A stretch of DNA of 14,397 nt from Planctomycetota bacterium. Its GTDB lineage: Bacteria > Planctomycetota > Phycisphaerae > UBA1845 > PWPN01. This document shows positions 1-7,168 of the stretch, one piece after another. Location of the stretch: positions 4,031,611 through 4,046,007 of the forward strand of contig CP070790.1 in NCBI GenBank assembly GCA_020346805.1. The letters are read 5' to 3'. Position numbers and translations under genes: made by a program. Positions within the stretch are counted from its first letter, which is position 1, and each line of letters starts with the position of its first letter. The notes beneath the pieces are model-generated. The model was given only the letters and a program-made list of their open reading frames with translations, did not search any database and was not told the origin of the DNA.

Positions 1-1105
1 AAAGCAGGAAAAGTGCTCTGGAACAGCCACATCGTCGGACTGTGCCGATAAAGAGCCGCAAACACTGGCTAATATGGTATTTACCGTGTTTTTGATTCGC
101 CGTTTTGATCGGCTGCCCGGGCAACGAATCGGCCGCCGGAGCGGTACCGAACGCCTTACCGGCAACCTGCCAGCCGCCAAAATCGTCCCCTTCGAAATCG
201 CCCAGCACGATCGCTTCTCTGGGCTCGGGCGGCAGGTCCTCCGGCAACTGTTGGGCGGTATGCAGGATCATCGACCGGCCTCGCTGTTCAACGATCCGAT
301 TGCATCGATGGGCCCGCACGAGTTTGTTCGAATGGCAACAAACGGCGTTTTCCAGCCAACCGGCTAACGCGACGCGAATGTCTTGACTCGACGTGTTTTT
401 CATTTTGATATGAAATATTGTTACCGGCAGAGCGGACTCCTGGGCGTTGAGTGGGATGTAAGGCGAAAAGGCCTCCATTTCTATCGCGACCGGCAAGCGA
501 TCGTCCCGGTAACGCACCTGTCCGATAGGATATTGGCCGATGAACTCGACCCGTTGCATGTCTTTTTTGTTGAGCCGCCTTGCCGATTTTCGGCCGGCCC
601 GTTCGACGATTACCGCAAAGCCCTGATCGACGGGTTTGCCGGGCATGCGGTGTTTGTAAAGTTCTCGTCCACCGCCGGAAAAGTGATGATAGTTGAAAAT
701 CTGCCAGCACCCCAGTGTGCCGTCACCGCAGAGATACAGTTGTCCCGCCCCAATGCCCCCAACGGGCATGCCGATAGTTTCCAGTTCCCGGCCGCTATAA
801 ACCTCCTGCATGCCTCGGGCATACAGACTCTGTACCCATTGTTTGTGGAGTTTTTTATCCGCGGGCACAAAATGACTGATTTTATTTTCGCCTTCACCAA
901 AAGGACCGGCCATTACCGATACGGTACCGGCCAATGATCTGCAGGATACAAAACCCAAGCCGGCCGCCCGTAAAAAATGACGCCGACTGGTGATGGCCCC
1001 ATTCGTAGCCGGGCAACATGTATCATCATTACCGTCAGCAATATGAAATACATTCTCCCTTACCCGTCCACAGGAATCGTTTTGATTGGATTCATTTTTG
1101 CCCAT
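1..1105 (-). CDS. GH116-type beta-glycosidase, N-terminal part (3' end beyond left edge)
   Basis: This gene starts at the ATG at 1105 and stays open to base 1, so about 368 codons of the N-terminal part are present. A GAGG Shine-Dalgarno lies a few bases upstream. Residues 40-50 read SRRHFLRAAGL, a twin-arginine leader, after an unusually long 40-residue N-region; the protein is therefore probably exported. Residues 110-138 hold the hallmark of the GH116 N-terminal beta-sandwich: PVGGIGAG (114-121), then CWQIFNYHHF from residue 133. Family members are beta-glucosidases, beta-xylosidases or glucosylceramidases (GBA2 type). The catalytic (alpha/alpha)6 domain lies off the window, so activity cannot be judged. 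From about residue 303 there is a segment DFEGDDFGGWQV...AFGTAPA that resembles the levanase-type beta-sandwich module of secreted glycosidases, inserted in the N-terminal domain. The last 25 or so residues at the edge look atypical and may reflect a frame error. The family call is well supported; the substrate is unknown. Confidence 0.83.
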   Translation of the reverse strand, partial: MGKNESNQNDSCGRVRENVFHIADGNDDTCCPATNGAITSRRHFLRAAGLGFVSCRSLAGTVSVMAGPFGEGENKISHFVPADKKLHKQWVQSLYARGMQEVYSGRELETIGMPVGGIGAGQLYLCGDGTLGCWQIFNYHHFSGGGRELYKHRMPGKPVDQGFAVIVERAGRKSARRLNKKDMQRVEFIGQYPIGQVRYRDDRLPVAIEMEAFSPYIPLNAQESALPVTIFHIKMKNTSSQDIRVALAGWLENAVCCHSNKLVRAHRCNRIVEQRGRSMILHTAQQLPEDLPPEPREAIVLGDFEGDDFGGWQVAGKAFGTAPAADSLPGQPIKTANQKHGKYHISQCLRLFIGTVRRCGCSRALFLL

Positions 1106-1393
1106 CGTAATCCTCTATAGCCAGGCCCGGCTTGGACATTTATACCCGATAATAAAAAAGTCTTCACCTTCTCGAGGTTATATGATGTATCATCAGCGGA
1201 TGCTTCCGGTATCGGTTGCTATTAATAACCGCCAAGGCACGAACACCTGCCTCTTAGGGGCGAAAGAGGAGAAAGGTGAGACTTAAAGAATGCCATACCC
1301 CGCACAGTCTTTAAATGGAATTCGTATTACAAGTTGCACAGCAGCAAGAACCACAGAAAGTCAATTCTTGTCGTGTTGTTTTATTAAACACAA

Positions 1394-3571
1394 TCAGAAC
1401 TGGATGACAACTGTTCCCGGTTTCTTGAGAGACAAGATGAGGCGATCCTTGGAAAAGGTCCAGCCTTCGGCATTGGCAACCTGCTTGGGCTTGCGGTTGG
1501 TGCAAATCTCTATCTGGGCCGGGCCGAGCAACTCAACAGCCTCAACTTTCAATTGGTTCTTATCGGCCGACAAGGGGTAAATGCCAGCCCGGTTTATGTG
1601 TCGAAGTCGATGAACATAGGGAACTTCAATGGGGCTCATGGGTACAATGACAATTTCTTTGCGGGAAGACAAGGTATTGCGCAGCGGCCCAATATCAAGA
1701 TAACTATCTTTGGTTGCTACCGACGCATTGCGCACCTGCCAGGCAAGATCGGTCTGTCGAACCAACCAGGTCAGCCGATGGTTGCCACCGGCGGAAATTT
1801 CATAGACACTTCGCGCGGGCGGGCGGGACGGCAAATCAAACCGAACGAACTTATCCGAGGCAAGTTCGCCTTTATGCATGAACTTCTTGCCTTCGACCGA
1901 TACAGCGACATCGATAGTGGGACCGGCGGCGTCGGCAAGCATGATGGCGAAGCGTTTTACCAAAACATCTTCCCGCAAATTCGAGAACCTGGCCTCGATT
2001 AACACACGAAAGAGATTGTCGGACTTCGGATTGGTGTAAATGCTGTTCAAATCGGACAGCGGCGGCAGACTAAAATCTGTTTGGAGGGTTTGTCGGCCGG
2101 AAACCAGTTTCCAAACCGGCCCACCGAGTGAGGCCACCTGCTGAATTCGGCGATCGTGAATCCGACACTTCAACTGAAGAGTTTGTCCACCACCGGAAGA
2201 AACAACTTCTATGATAACCCGGTAAGTCTTGCCGGGAGGGCAGGAATAATAGGATTGCACGCCTCGATGCGGGCCCGGCGCCACCAATGTTGTGGACTCG
2301 TCGCTTTCAGTACGGGCCCCAATACGAATACCGGGATCGATCCACTCCCAGAGTGAATCATCGTGCGGCCTGAATTTGTATCCGGGCAGAATCTTTTTAT
2401 CCGGGGCCAAGGGATGACTTCTCTCGGTGTACACGGTTAAATCCGGATTTTCATTGATTATTGGGCTGTCGGCCCCGGCGATGAATAGTTCACGGGGTCC
2501 ATTACCACCGGCACAGTGGTGCAGGGCAGCTAACCTCTGACCATCAATGGTGCCACCGCCTCCGTAGCTGAAACAAGGTGCGGCGCCGGAATCAAAAGAC
2601 GTCTTGATGTTCAGCTTTTGCATGAGTTGAGGGTAGCCAAGGGCATCAAGGTAATTATCCTCGGTAGCGCTGTAGGCCCGGGCCGTCAGATGCCCCGGAC
2701 CAATTTCAAAATAGATTCCCCCCAGATGGTCTCCCGCCCACTTTTGAGTTTCCGGCGGTACGAAACCACCGATCCGGCCGTTGGATACAAACAGCTTACC
2801 CGCTTTGCGTACCATCTCGTAGGTGTGGTTATGACCGTGCATCCACGCTAACACGTTCGGATATCGGTTGAGCAGTTTCAGGACTGCCTCACTGTTGGCA
2901 AGACTGCGGTATCCTGCATCATCACAAAATGAGGTTGTCCCCCGGATAGCATTATGAGTGAAAATAACGACTGTCTTGTCTTTGTTGACGGCCAGATCCA
3001 GCTCCAGCCAGGCCAGCGCCTCTTGAGATACATAACACATAAATATCAACTCGGGCAGGGCAATGAAGTGTACACCCTTGAGATCAAAACTATAATACGG
3101 CCGGCAAGTCAAGTTACCAAACTTGGCGCAGCGCCACTCAGTATCATACGGTCCTCCCCAAACGTCGATTTCATGGTTACCGGCTATGAAATAAAATGGA
3201 ATAGGCCAACATCCACCCGGGATAATATCCGTGCACTGGCCTCGGGCTTCATCGGAGGCGTGTACGTGATGGGCGTCGCCGGCGTCGAGAAAAAGGTCGA
3301 GATCCGGAAAGCGTTTCACAATTCGCTGCATCGCCTCTTCGATTTCCTGAGGCTCAGGCTGCTGAGGATGGCGCCAGCCAAAATGAGCATCCGCGACGAC
3401 ATAACCCTTAAGCAGGCCTGTTTGCTTCTCCGGCCGGTGTGTCTGTCCTATGGCAGGCGACCAAGGAAAGGCAATCACCGCCCCACTGATCAACACTGTT
3501 AATACTATTCCCCTTAAGACTGTTCTCCTAGCGACATTTGCTGTGCTGGTTAACCATATGTGATCTTTCAC
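1394..3571 (-). CDS. exported calcineurin-type metallophosphoesterase with large unrecognised C-terminal region
   Basis: The 725-residue product carries the complete metal-binding set of calcineurin-type phosphoesterases: D61-x-H63, G98-D99-A-H101, G131-N-H-E134, H206 and G246-H-N-H249. This set normally binds two metal ions and hydrolyses phosphomono- or diesters. An N-terminal leader with R15-R16, L19 and a hydrophobic stretch at 21-35 suggests Tat (or Sec) export, with cleavage near residue 42. The catalytic core ends near residue 300. The remaining 425 residues look beta-rich and I do not recognise them. The start is GTG at 3571: GGAG lies 9 bases upstream, and nearby ATG codons are out of frame and stop early. 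It follows the sugar transporter by 70 bp on the same strand, and the GH116 gene lies 288 bp downstream. A role in releasing phosphate from a phosphorylated glycan or nucleotide sugar is inference only. Confidence 0.9.
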   Translation of the reverse strand: MKDHIWLTSTANVARRTVLRGIVLTVLISGAVIAFPWSPAIGQTHRPEKQTGLLKGYVVADAHFGWRHPQQPEPQEIEEAMQRIVKRFPDLDLFLDAGDAHHVHASDEARGQCTDIIPGGCWPIPFYFIAGNHEIDVWGGPYDTEWRCAKFGNLTCRPYYSFDLKGVHFIALPELIFMCYVSQEALAWLELDLAVNKDKTVVIFTHNAIRGTTSFCDDAGYRSLANSEAVLKLLNRYPNVLAWMHGHNHTYEMVRKAGKLFVSNGRIGGFVPPETQKWAGDHLGGIYFEIGPGHLTARAYSATEDNYLDALGYPQLMQKLNIKTSFDSGAAPCFSYGGGGTIDGQRLAALHHCAGGNGPRELFIAGADSPIINENPDLTVYTERSHPLAPDKKILPGYKFRPHDDSLWEWIDPGIRIGARTESDESTTLVAPGPHRGVQSYYSCPPGKTYRVIIEVVSSGGGQTLQLKCRIHDRRIQQVASLGGPVWKLVSGRQTLQTDFSLPPLSDLNSIYTNPKSDNLFRVLIEARFSNLREDVLVKRFAIMLADAAGPTIDVAVSVEGKKFMHKGELASDKFVRFDLPSRPPARSVYEISAGGNHRLTWLVRQTDLAWQVRNASVATKDSYLDIGPLRNTLSSRKEIVIVPMSPIEVPYVHRLRHINRAGIYPLSADKNQLKVEAVELLGPAQIEICTNRKPKQVANAEGWTFSKDRLILSLKKPGTVVIQF

Positions 3572-3580
3572 GGATCATAT

Positions 3581-3584
3581 CTCC
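3581..3584 (-). promoter_or_regulatory. Shine-Dalgarno deciding a GTG start
   Basis: GGAG on the minus strand sits 9 bases before the GTG at 3571 of the phosphoesterase. The two ATG codons that overlap this region are in other frames and reach stops within a few codons, so GTG is the supported start. Confidence 0.6.
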
Positions 3585-3641
3585 ATGGCGAGAATAATAA
3601 AATTATCCAAAAGCCAATCTCAATCTGCGGCAAAAATCCGG

Positions 3642-4646
3642 TCAAGCTGGTCTGGAAGCGGCTATCAATCCCAGACCTATAATGAAGCAGGCAAACATCA
3701 AGGCCAGTAACTTATTAGTACCGGCAGGTGCATCCTTAAATTCTTTCCATATGAATACTCCCCAGAGCGCTGCCACCATTATTCCCCCATATCCCAAACC
3801 GAAGGCAATGGCGGGACTGGCCGACGGGGCGGCAACGATGTTAAAGGTTGTCCCCAGGCTCCAAATCACTCCGCCCAGGATACCAACCGCATGCAACTTG
3901 ACATTGCCTTTGGTGAAATAATCTCCAAAGGGTACCGGTTCCCCAACGAAAGGCATAATCATCACCCAACTGTTCCATACGAAATTGGAAAGGAACAACC
4001 CCAGCGAAAAGAAAACCGTCGCGGTATATGGACTGAGTTTGCCGGGGGTACAGTTGGCAAAATCCATCTCCATTGACTTCATAACAAAGCGATAGAAAAA
4101 GCCCATCAGCGCACCGGCGGCCAGGGAAATGAGGATGCCCTTGGTGGTTGTTTTTTGTCCCTGGCTGGGCAGTTTCCCATAAGCCACCGCATCCAGTACC
4201 GCCGCTACAACCACCGCCAACACACCCAGAAACAAGACAAGGGGATTACCCTCCGGCTTCCCGATATAATTGGTGACGGTACCGAGAATCAGAGACAGGC
4301 CACATCCGAGGGGAAAGGCAACCGCCATGCCGGCAATATCGATCGCCGCTACCAGTAGGATATTCGACAGATTGAAAATTATCCCGCCTAACATGGCATA
4401 ACCAATATATGTAATACTCGCCTGGCCAAGATCTGCAAAAAAGCCCCGCCCCGCAGTGCCCATATTGCCCATAGTCAAGGCCATAAATACGGCAAGTAGA
4501 AGGACTCCGACGGCATAGTCCCAATAGAAAAGCTGAAACCGCCATTCCTTGCTGGCCAGTTTTTGGGTATTAGCCCATGATCCCCAGCAAAGCATGGTGA
4601 TGAAACACATAACCACAGCAATTGAATACGATTCTATAATAATCAT
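3642..4646 (-). CDS. GRP/DMT-superfamily sugar transporter, 10 TM
   Basis: The 334-residue protein is very hydrophobic, with about ten membrane segments (roughly 7-24, 41-58, 78-97, 100-122, 134-154, 170-187, 207-225, 252-270, 282-300, 313-331). This is the topology of the drug/metabolite transporter superfamily. The early motif CWGSWANTQKL (20-30) and the glycine-rich GLGYGG segment near residue 285 fit the glucose/ribose porter (GRP) and ureide-permease-like branch, which moves sugars or related small solutes with protons or sodium across the inner membrane. Length is normal for the family. It is the first gene of the leftward group and the only transporter in the window, so it is the likely importer of sugars released by the surrounding hydrolases. 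Substrate specificity cannot be read from the sequence. The ATG at 4646 has a weak GAGAG seven or so bases upstream. Confidence 0.86.
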   Translation of the reverse strand: MIIIESYSIAVVMCFITMLCWGSWANTQKLASKEWRFQLFYWDYAVGVLLLAVFMALTMGNMGTAGRGFFADLGQASITYIGYAMLGGIIFNLSNILLVAAIDIAGMAVAFPLGCGLSLILGTVTNYIGKPEGNPLVLFLGVLAVVVAAVLDAVAYGKLPSQGQKTTTKGILISLAAGALMGFFYRFVMKSMEMDFANCTPGKLSPYTATVFFSLGLFLSNFVWNSWVMIMPFVGEPVPFGDYFTKGNVKLHAVGILGGVIWSLGTTFNIVAAPSASPAIAFGLGYGGIMVAALWGVFIWKEFKDAPAGTNKLLALMFACFIIGLGLIAASRPA

Positions 4647-4661
4647 GGCAAACTCTCGCTG

Positions 4662-4689
4662 ATTATACCATTAAATCAAATAAAGTCAT
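4662..4689 (-). promoter_or_regulatory. possible promoter of the sugar-transporter gene
   Basis: On the minus strand, ATGACT (4689-4684) and a perfect TATAAT (4667-4662) are separated by 16 bases. If used, transcription would start only a few bases before the ATG at 4646, leaving almost no leader and cutting into the weak ribosome-binding site. That makes this weak evidence. Consensus boxes also arise by chance in AT-rich spacers. Confidence 0.25.
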
Positions 4690-4774
4690 CCCGAGAGAAG
4701 GTATGGTACCACTACTTTTAGGTATACGTCTAATTTCCCGGCTAAACGACTGATTTTACATTATCTCGATTTAA

Positions 4775-4846
4775 AAAGGATGGGGCCTGTTCCAGCCTGG
4801 GCAGTTTATGGACTACACGTGTGTTCAATAGTGGTAAAGGATGGGG
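4775..4846. repeat. 11-bp direct repeat pair AAAGGATGGGG
   Basis: AAAGGATGGGG occurs at 4775-4785 and again at 4836-4846, 61 bp apart, inside the divergent promoter region. This is nearly six helical turns, so both copies would lie on about the same DNA face, as for a paired regulator site. A chance repeat is possible. Confidence 0.4.
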
Positions 4847-4920
4847 ATATTGCCCGGCTTTGGCTGCCCTATCGCACTGGTGCTTCGGCTCACTAATAAT
4901 CTGGCTTGGTTATAGATTTA

Positions 4921-4946
4921 ATTAATTATTTGATACAGTAATTAAT
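4921..4946. promoter_or_regulatory. AT-rich inverted repeat, candidate operator
   Basis: ATTAATTA (4921-4928) and its exact reverse complement TAATTAAT (4939-4946) flank a 10-bp spacer. TTGATA within it (4930-4935) could act as a -35 box, but no good -10 box lies at the right distance. The dyad sits in the middle of the divergent intergenic region, where an operator would be expected. AT-only arms make chance occurrence fairly likely. Confidence 0.35.
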
Positions 4947-5001
4947 GCTATAAGATTCTTGTTGAACATAGGCAAGAGGGACGGTATGCTGTATTGCATA
5001 A

Positions 5002-5157
5002 TTCTCAGCTGGACGCGCAAATAGTTCTAAGTCGTGTTTTAACAGAATCTTAGAAATTTATCTGAACGGCAAAAGTCTCGGTGGTCGTTGCCGCCGAAAA
5101 TATTTAGAGCAAATCCTCGAACGTCGGCATGAACTGTCAGAGGAGCGGCAGAATTAA
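5002..5157 (+). pseudogene. possible C-terminal gene remnant (51 codons)
   Basis: This frame is open between stops and reads like protein: it holds LNGKSLGGRCRRKYLEQILE followed by a charged ERRHELSEERQN tail that ends in TAA at 5155-5157. It has no ATG or GTG start in frame and no ribosome-binding site, so if it is coding it is a decayed 3' fragment. I do not recognise the family. A chance open frame of this length is quite possible. Confidence 0.2.
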
Positions 5158-5208
5158 CCAAGGAAGCAATCCCAGACATATGGTATCCACCGCCAAACAA
5201 TAAGCAAA

Positions 5209-5213
5209 AAGGA
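5209..5213 (+). promoter_or_regulatory. Shine-Dalgarno deciding a TTG start
   Basis: AAGGA lies 8 bases before TTG at 5222. Using that TTG gives a complete, well-formed signal peptide, whereas no ATG is available before the end of the signal sequence. The TTG is therefore the supported start of the beta-helix gene. Confidence 0.6.
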
Positions 5214-5221
5214 CACCAATC

Positions 5222-7132
5222 TTGAAAGTAAGAATATTTGGATGCACGATAACGATTCTGGTTTGGAGCACGTTAGCCCAAGCGAGCAGCTTCTTCGTTT
5301 CGATTGAGGGAACAGATACCAATCCCGGCACGCAGGCGAGACCGTTTCGCACCATCCAGAAAGCAGCGGAAGTAATGAGCCCCGGCGACACCTGCATCAT
5401 ACACGCGGGTATTTACTATGAAACCGTACGTTCGAAGGTCTCCGGTAAGAAAGGCGAACCTATTCGGTTCATTGCAGCTTCGGGCGAAAAAGTAGTCCTA
5501 AAAGGAACCGAACCAATCCAAGCTGAATGGGAAGTCTACCAGGACAAAATCTACCGGACAAAGGTGGATCGTAACTTCATTCAGTTGTTCGTTGATGAGC
5601 AGATGATGGTCGAGGCCCGCTGGCCGAACATGCGTTTTGCCGACGATCTCTGGGACCGTTCGAAATGGGCTCAGGTCGGCAAGGGCAGCCGATATGGAAA
5701 AATTACCGATCCGGAACTTGCCAAAACCGGCATTGACTGGACCGGTGCTCGAGCAACCCTTAACGTCGCCCATCAATTCTTCAGTTGGACCAGGACGGTT
5801 GCCAGGCACACCACCGGCAGTGACACCTTTGAATACCCGCGCGATCTGACAGGCATCACCCACCATGCCGACAAGACCAAGACCTGGGAAGACGATCGCT
5901 ATTATCTGTCCGGAAAACTGGAAGCACTCGATTCTCCCGGCGAGTGGTTCCTCGACACCCGATCTCACACACTCTATCTATGGCCACTCGATGGAAAGAA
6001 TCCCACATCCTTCCGGGTGGAGGTCAAGACACGCAACTACGCCTTCGAGATTCGCAATCTTGAATATGTTGAAATCGCCGGTTTCCAATTCTTCGGGACG
6101 ACCTTCCTATTTGACAAGTGCAACCACTGCCTAGTTGTAAATTGCCACCTTCGGTACCCAACCTATGCACGGCGCATCGGCGATCCCGCCGCCCAGGAAT
6201 CTTGGGCCGATCGAACGCTGGTCGCCGGTGCTTATAATACGGTACGAAAATGCAGCCTTGCCTACAGCCCTACCAGCGGTCTGGTAATGACCGGTCCACA
6301 TAATGTAGCGGAGAACAACCTTATCCACGACATCAGCTGGTACGGCTCATTGCAACATGCACCCCTCCGCATGAGTTCCAATAATAATATTAAAGGAACT
6401 AAGGGCGGCATTGTGCGATACAACACGGTTTATAATTTTGGTAATGCCGGTATCTGCTACCGGGGGCAGCCATACATCATTGAATACAATCATGTCTACA
6501 ACGGCGGGCTCACCTGCCGAGACGTCGCATTGATTTATACGGGGCAGCCTACATGTGCCGATAGTATTGTTCGTTACAACTGGGCGCACGGTTGCCGGAC
6601 CGAAGATGGAAAGGGTTTGGGCATCCGAGGCGACGACCAGACCCGTCGTCTGACAGTGCATCACAATGTTGTCTGGGATTGCGGACGGGACGGCATCATC
6701 GTCAAAGGCGACTACAATAAGGTTTACAACAATACGGTCCTGAATATCGGCACCAAAGACAAGCCGGGCAACTACATTAACCTGCATACCAGCCCTGAGC
6801 CAAAGAAGCCGTGGCGTAAGCAGCATCCGTTACTCGAACGACAAAACGCCAACAGCATAATCCTCAACAACGCCGCCCTAACAATTACCTGTCACAACAA
6901 AGGGACTCCATTCCCGCCCGGAGAAAACGTGAGTCACAACTTCCAGGGCCCGGATCTTCAACTAGTCGATCCTGATAGGCTGGACTTCCGCCCGAGAAAA
7001 GGTTCACCACTAATCGACGCCGGTCAAAAATTCCCGGAATTTACCGATGACTTCAAAGGCGATGGACCCGACATTGGGGCCTATGAATTTGACGGCAAAT
7101 ACTGGAAGCCCGGTATCACATGGAAACCCTAA
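5222..7132 (+). CDS. secreted right-handed parallel beta-helix protein (lyase/glycosidase-like)
   Basis: The 636-residue product begins with a Sec signal peptide, with likely cleavage after AQA (19-21). Residues 24-68 (FFVSIEGTDTNPGT..., RPFRTIQKAAEVMSPGD, HAGIYYETV) are the DUF1565-type cap that opens many pectate-lyase-like beta-helices. Residues about 95-280 form an intervening beta-rich domain with EWFLDTRSHTLYLWP (241-255), seen in beta-helix glycosidases such as GH141-like proteins. From about 283 to 510 there are repeated coils such as RYNTVYNFGNAGICYRG, EYNHVYNGG and HHNVVWDCGRDGIIVKG. The C-terminus has DIGAYEFDG (617-625), common at the end of such proteins. Family members cut acidic or sulfated polysaccharides by lysis or hydrolysis, but I cannot assign a CAZy family or catalytic residues. 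It is 36 bp upstream of the DUF4838 gene and probably co-transcribed with it. Confidence 0.85.
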   Translation: MKVRIFGCTITILVWSTLAQASSFFVSIEGTDTNPGTQARPFRTIQKAAEVMSPGDTCIIHAGIYYETVRSKVSGKKGEPIRFIAASGEKVVLKGTEPIQAEWEVYQDKIYRTKVDRNFIQLFVDEQMMVEARWPNMRFADDLWDRSKWAQVGKGSRYGKITDPELAKTGIDWTGARATLNVAHQFFSWTRTVARHTTGSDTFEYPRDLTGITHHADKTKTWEDDRYYLSGKLEALDSPGEWFLDTRSHTLYLWPLDGKNPTSFRVEVKTRNYAFEIRNLEYVEIAGFQFFGTTFLFDKCNHCLVVNCHLRYPTYARRIGDPAAQESWADRTLVAGAYNTVRKCSLAYSPTSGLVMTGPHNVAENNLIHDISWYGSLQHAPLRMSSNNNIKGTKGGIVRYNTVYNFGNAGICYRGQPYIIEYNHVYNGGLTCRDVALIYTGQPTCADSIVRYNWAHGCRTEDGKGLGIRGDDQTRRLTVHHNVVWDCGRDGIIVKGDYNKVYNNTVLNIGTKDKPGNYINLHTSPEPKKPWRKQHPLLERQNANSIILNNAALTITCHNKGTPFPPGENVSHNFQGPDLQLVDPDRLDFRPRKGSPLIDAGQKFPEFTDDFKGDGPDIGAYEFDGKYWKPGITWKP

Positions 7133-7139
7133 GCGGTTT

Positions 7140-7162
7140 TTATCCCGCACAACATGGGATAA
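7140..7162 (+). repeat. 7-bp inverted repeat over the DUF4838 ribosome-binding region
   Basis: TTATCCC (7140-7146) and GGGATAA (7156-7162) are exact reverse complements around a 9-base loop. They lie between the stop of the beta-helix gene and the ATG at 7169. The only Shine-Dalgarno-like bases before that ATG (GGGAT) are in the right arm. The site could be an RNA hairpin that limits initiation, or a DNA operator. It has no U-tract, so it is not a typical terminator. Confidence 0.45.
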
Positions 7163-7168
7163 CAAACA

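Larger units (their letters stand above)
4647..5221. other. 575-bp divergent intergenic region
   Basis: This spacer separates the leftward transporter group from the rightward beta-helix/DUF4838 operon, so it should hold both promoters. It is AT-rich in the middle. It contains an 11-bp direct repeat (4775-4785 and 4836-4846), an 8-bp inverted repeat (4921-4946), and a short coding-like stretch ending in a stop at 5157. No tRNA, transposase or riboswitch-like fold was recognised. Confidence 0.7.

Noticed and set aside
288..900. Two minus-strand frames (288-710 and 610-900) overlapping the GH116 gene
   Set aside because: They are alternative frames of the same strand with Arg-rich or unstructured translations, while the third frame shows clear GH116 motifs throughout.
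383..937. 184-codon plus-strand open frame
   Set aside because: It lies wholly opposite the GH116 coding frame, has no ribosome-binding site and no recognisable motifs; it is an antisense shadow.
1106..1393. Spacer between the phosphoesterase and GH116 genes as a site for a small gene or RNA
   Set aside because: Only short frames without support are present, and the CTCGAG-centred palindrome near 1173 is too short to call a terminator.
2954..3502. 182-codon plus-strand open frame
   Set aside because: It is antisense to the metallophosphoesterase catalytic core, where all metal-binding motifs are intact.
4780..4896. 38-codon plus-strand open frame starting at ATG 4780
   Set aside because: It has no proper Shine-Dalgarno spacing and no recognisable sequence; this length is expected by chance.
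4986..5024. Tiny 12-codon ORF with GAGGG five bases before ATG, a possible leader peptide
   Set aside because: It is too short to judge, and no attenuator-like hairpin or codon bias follows it.
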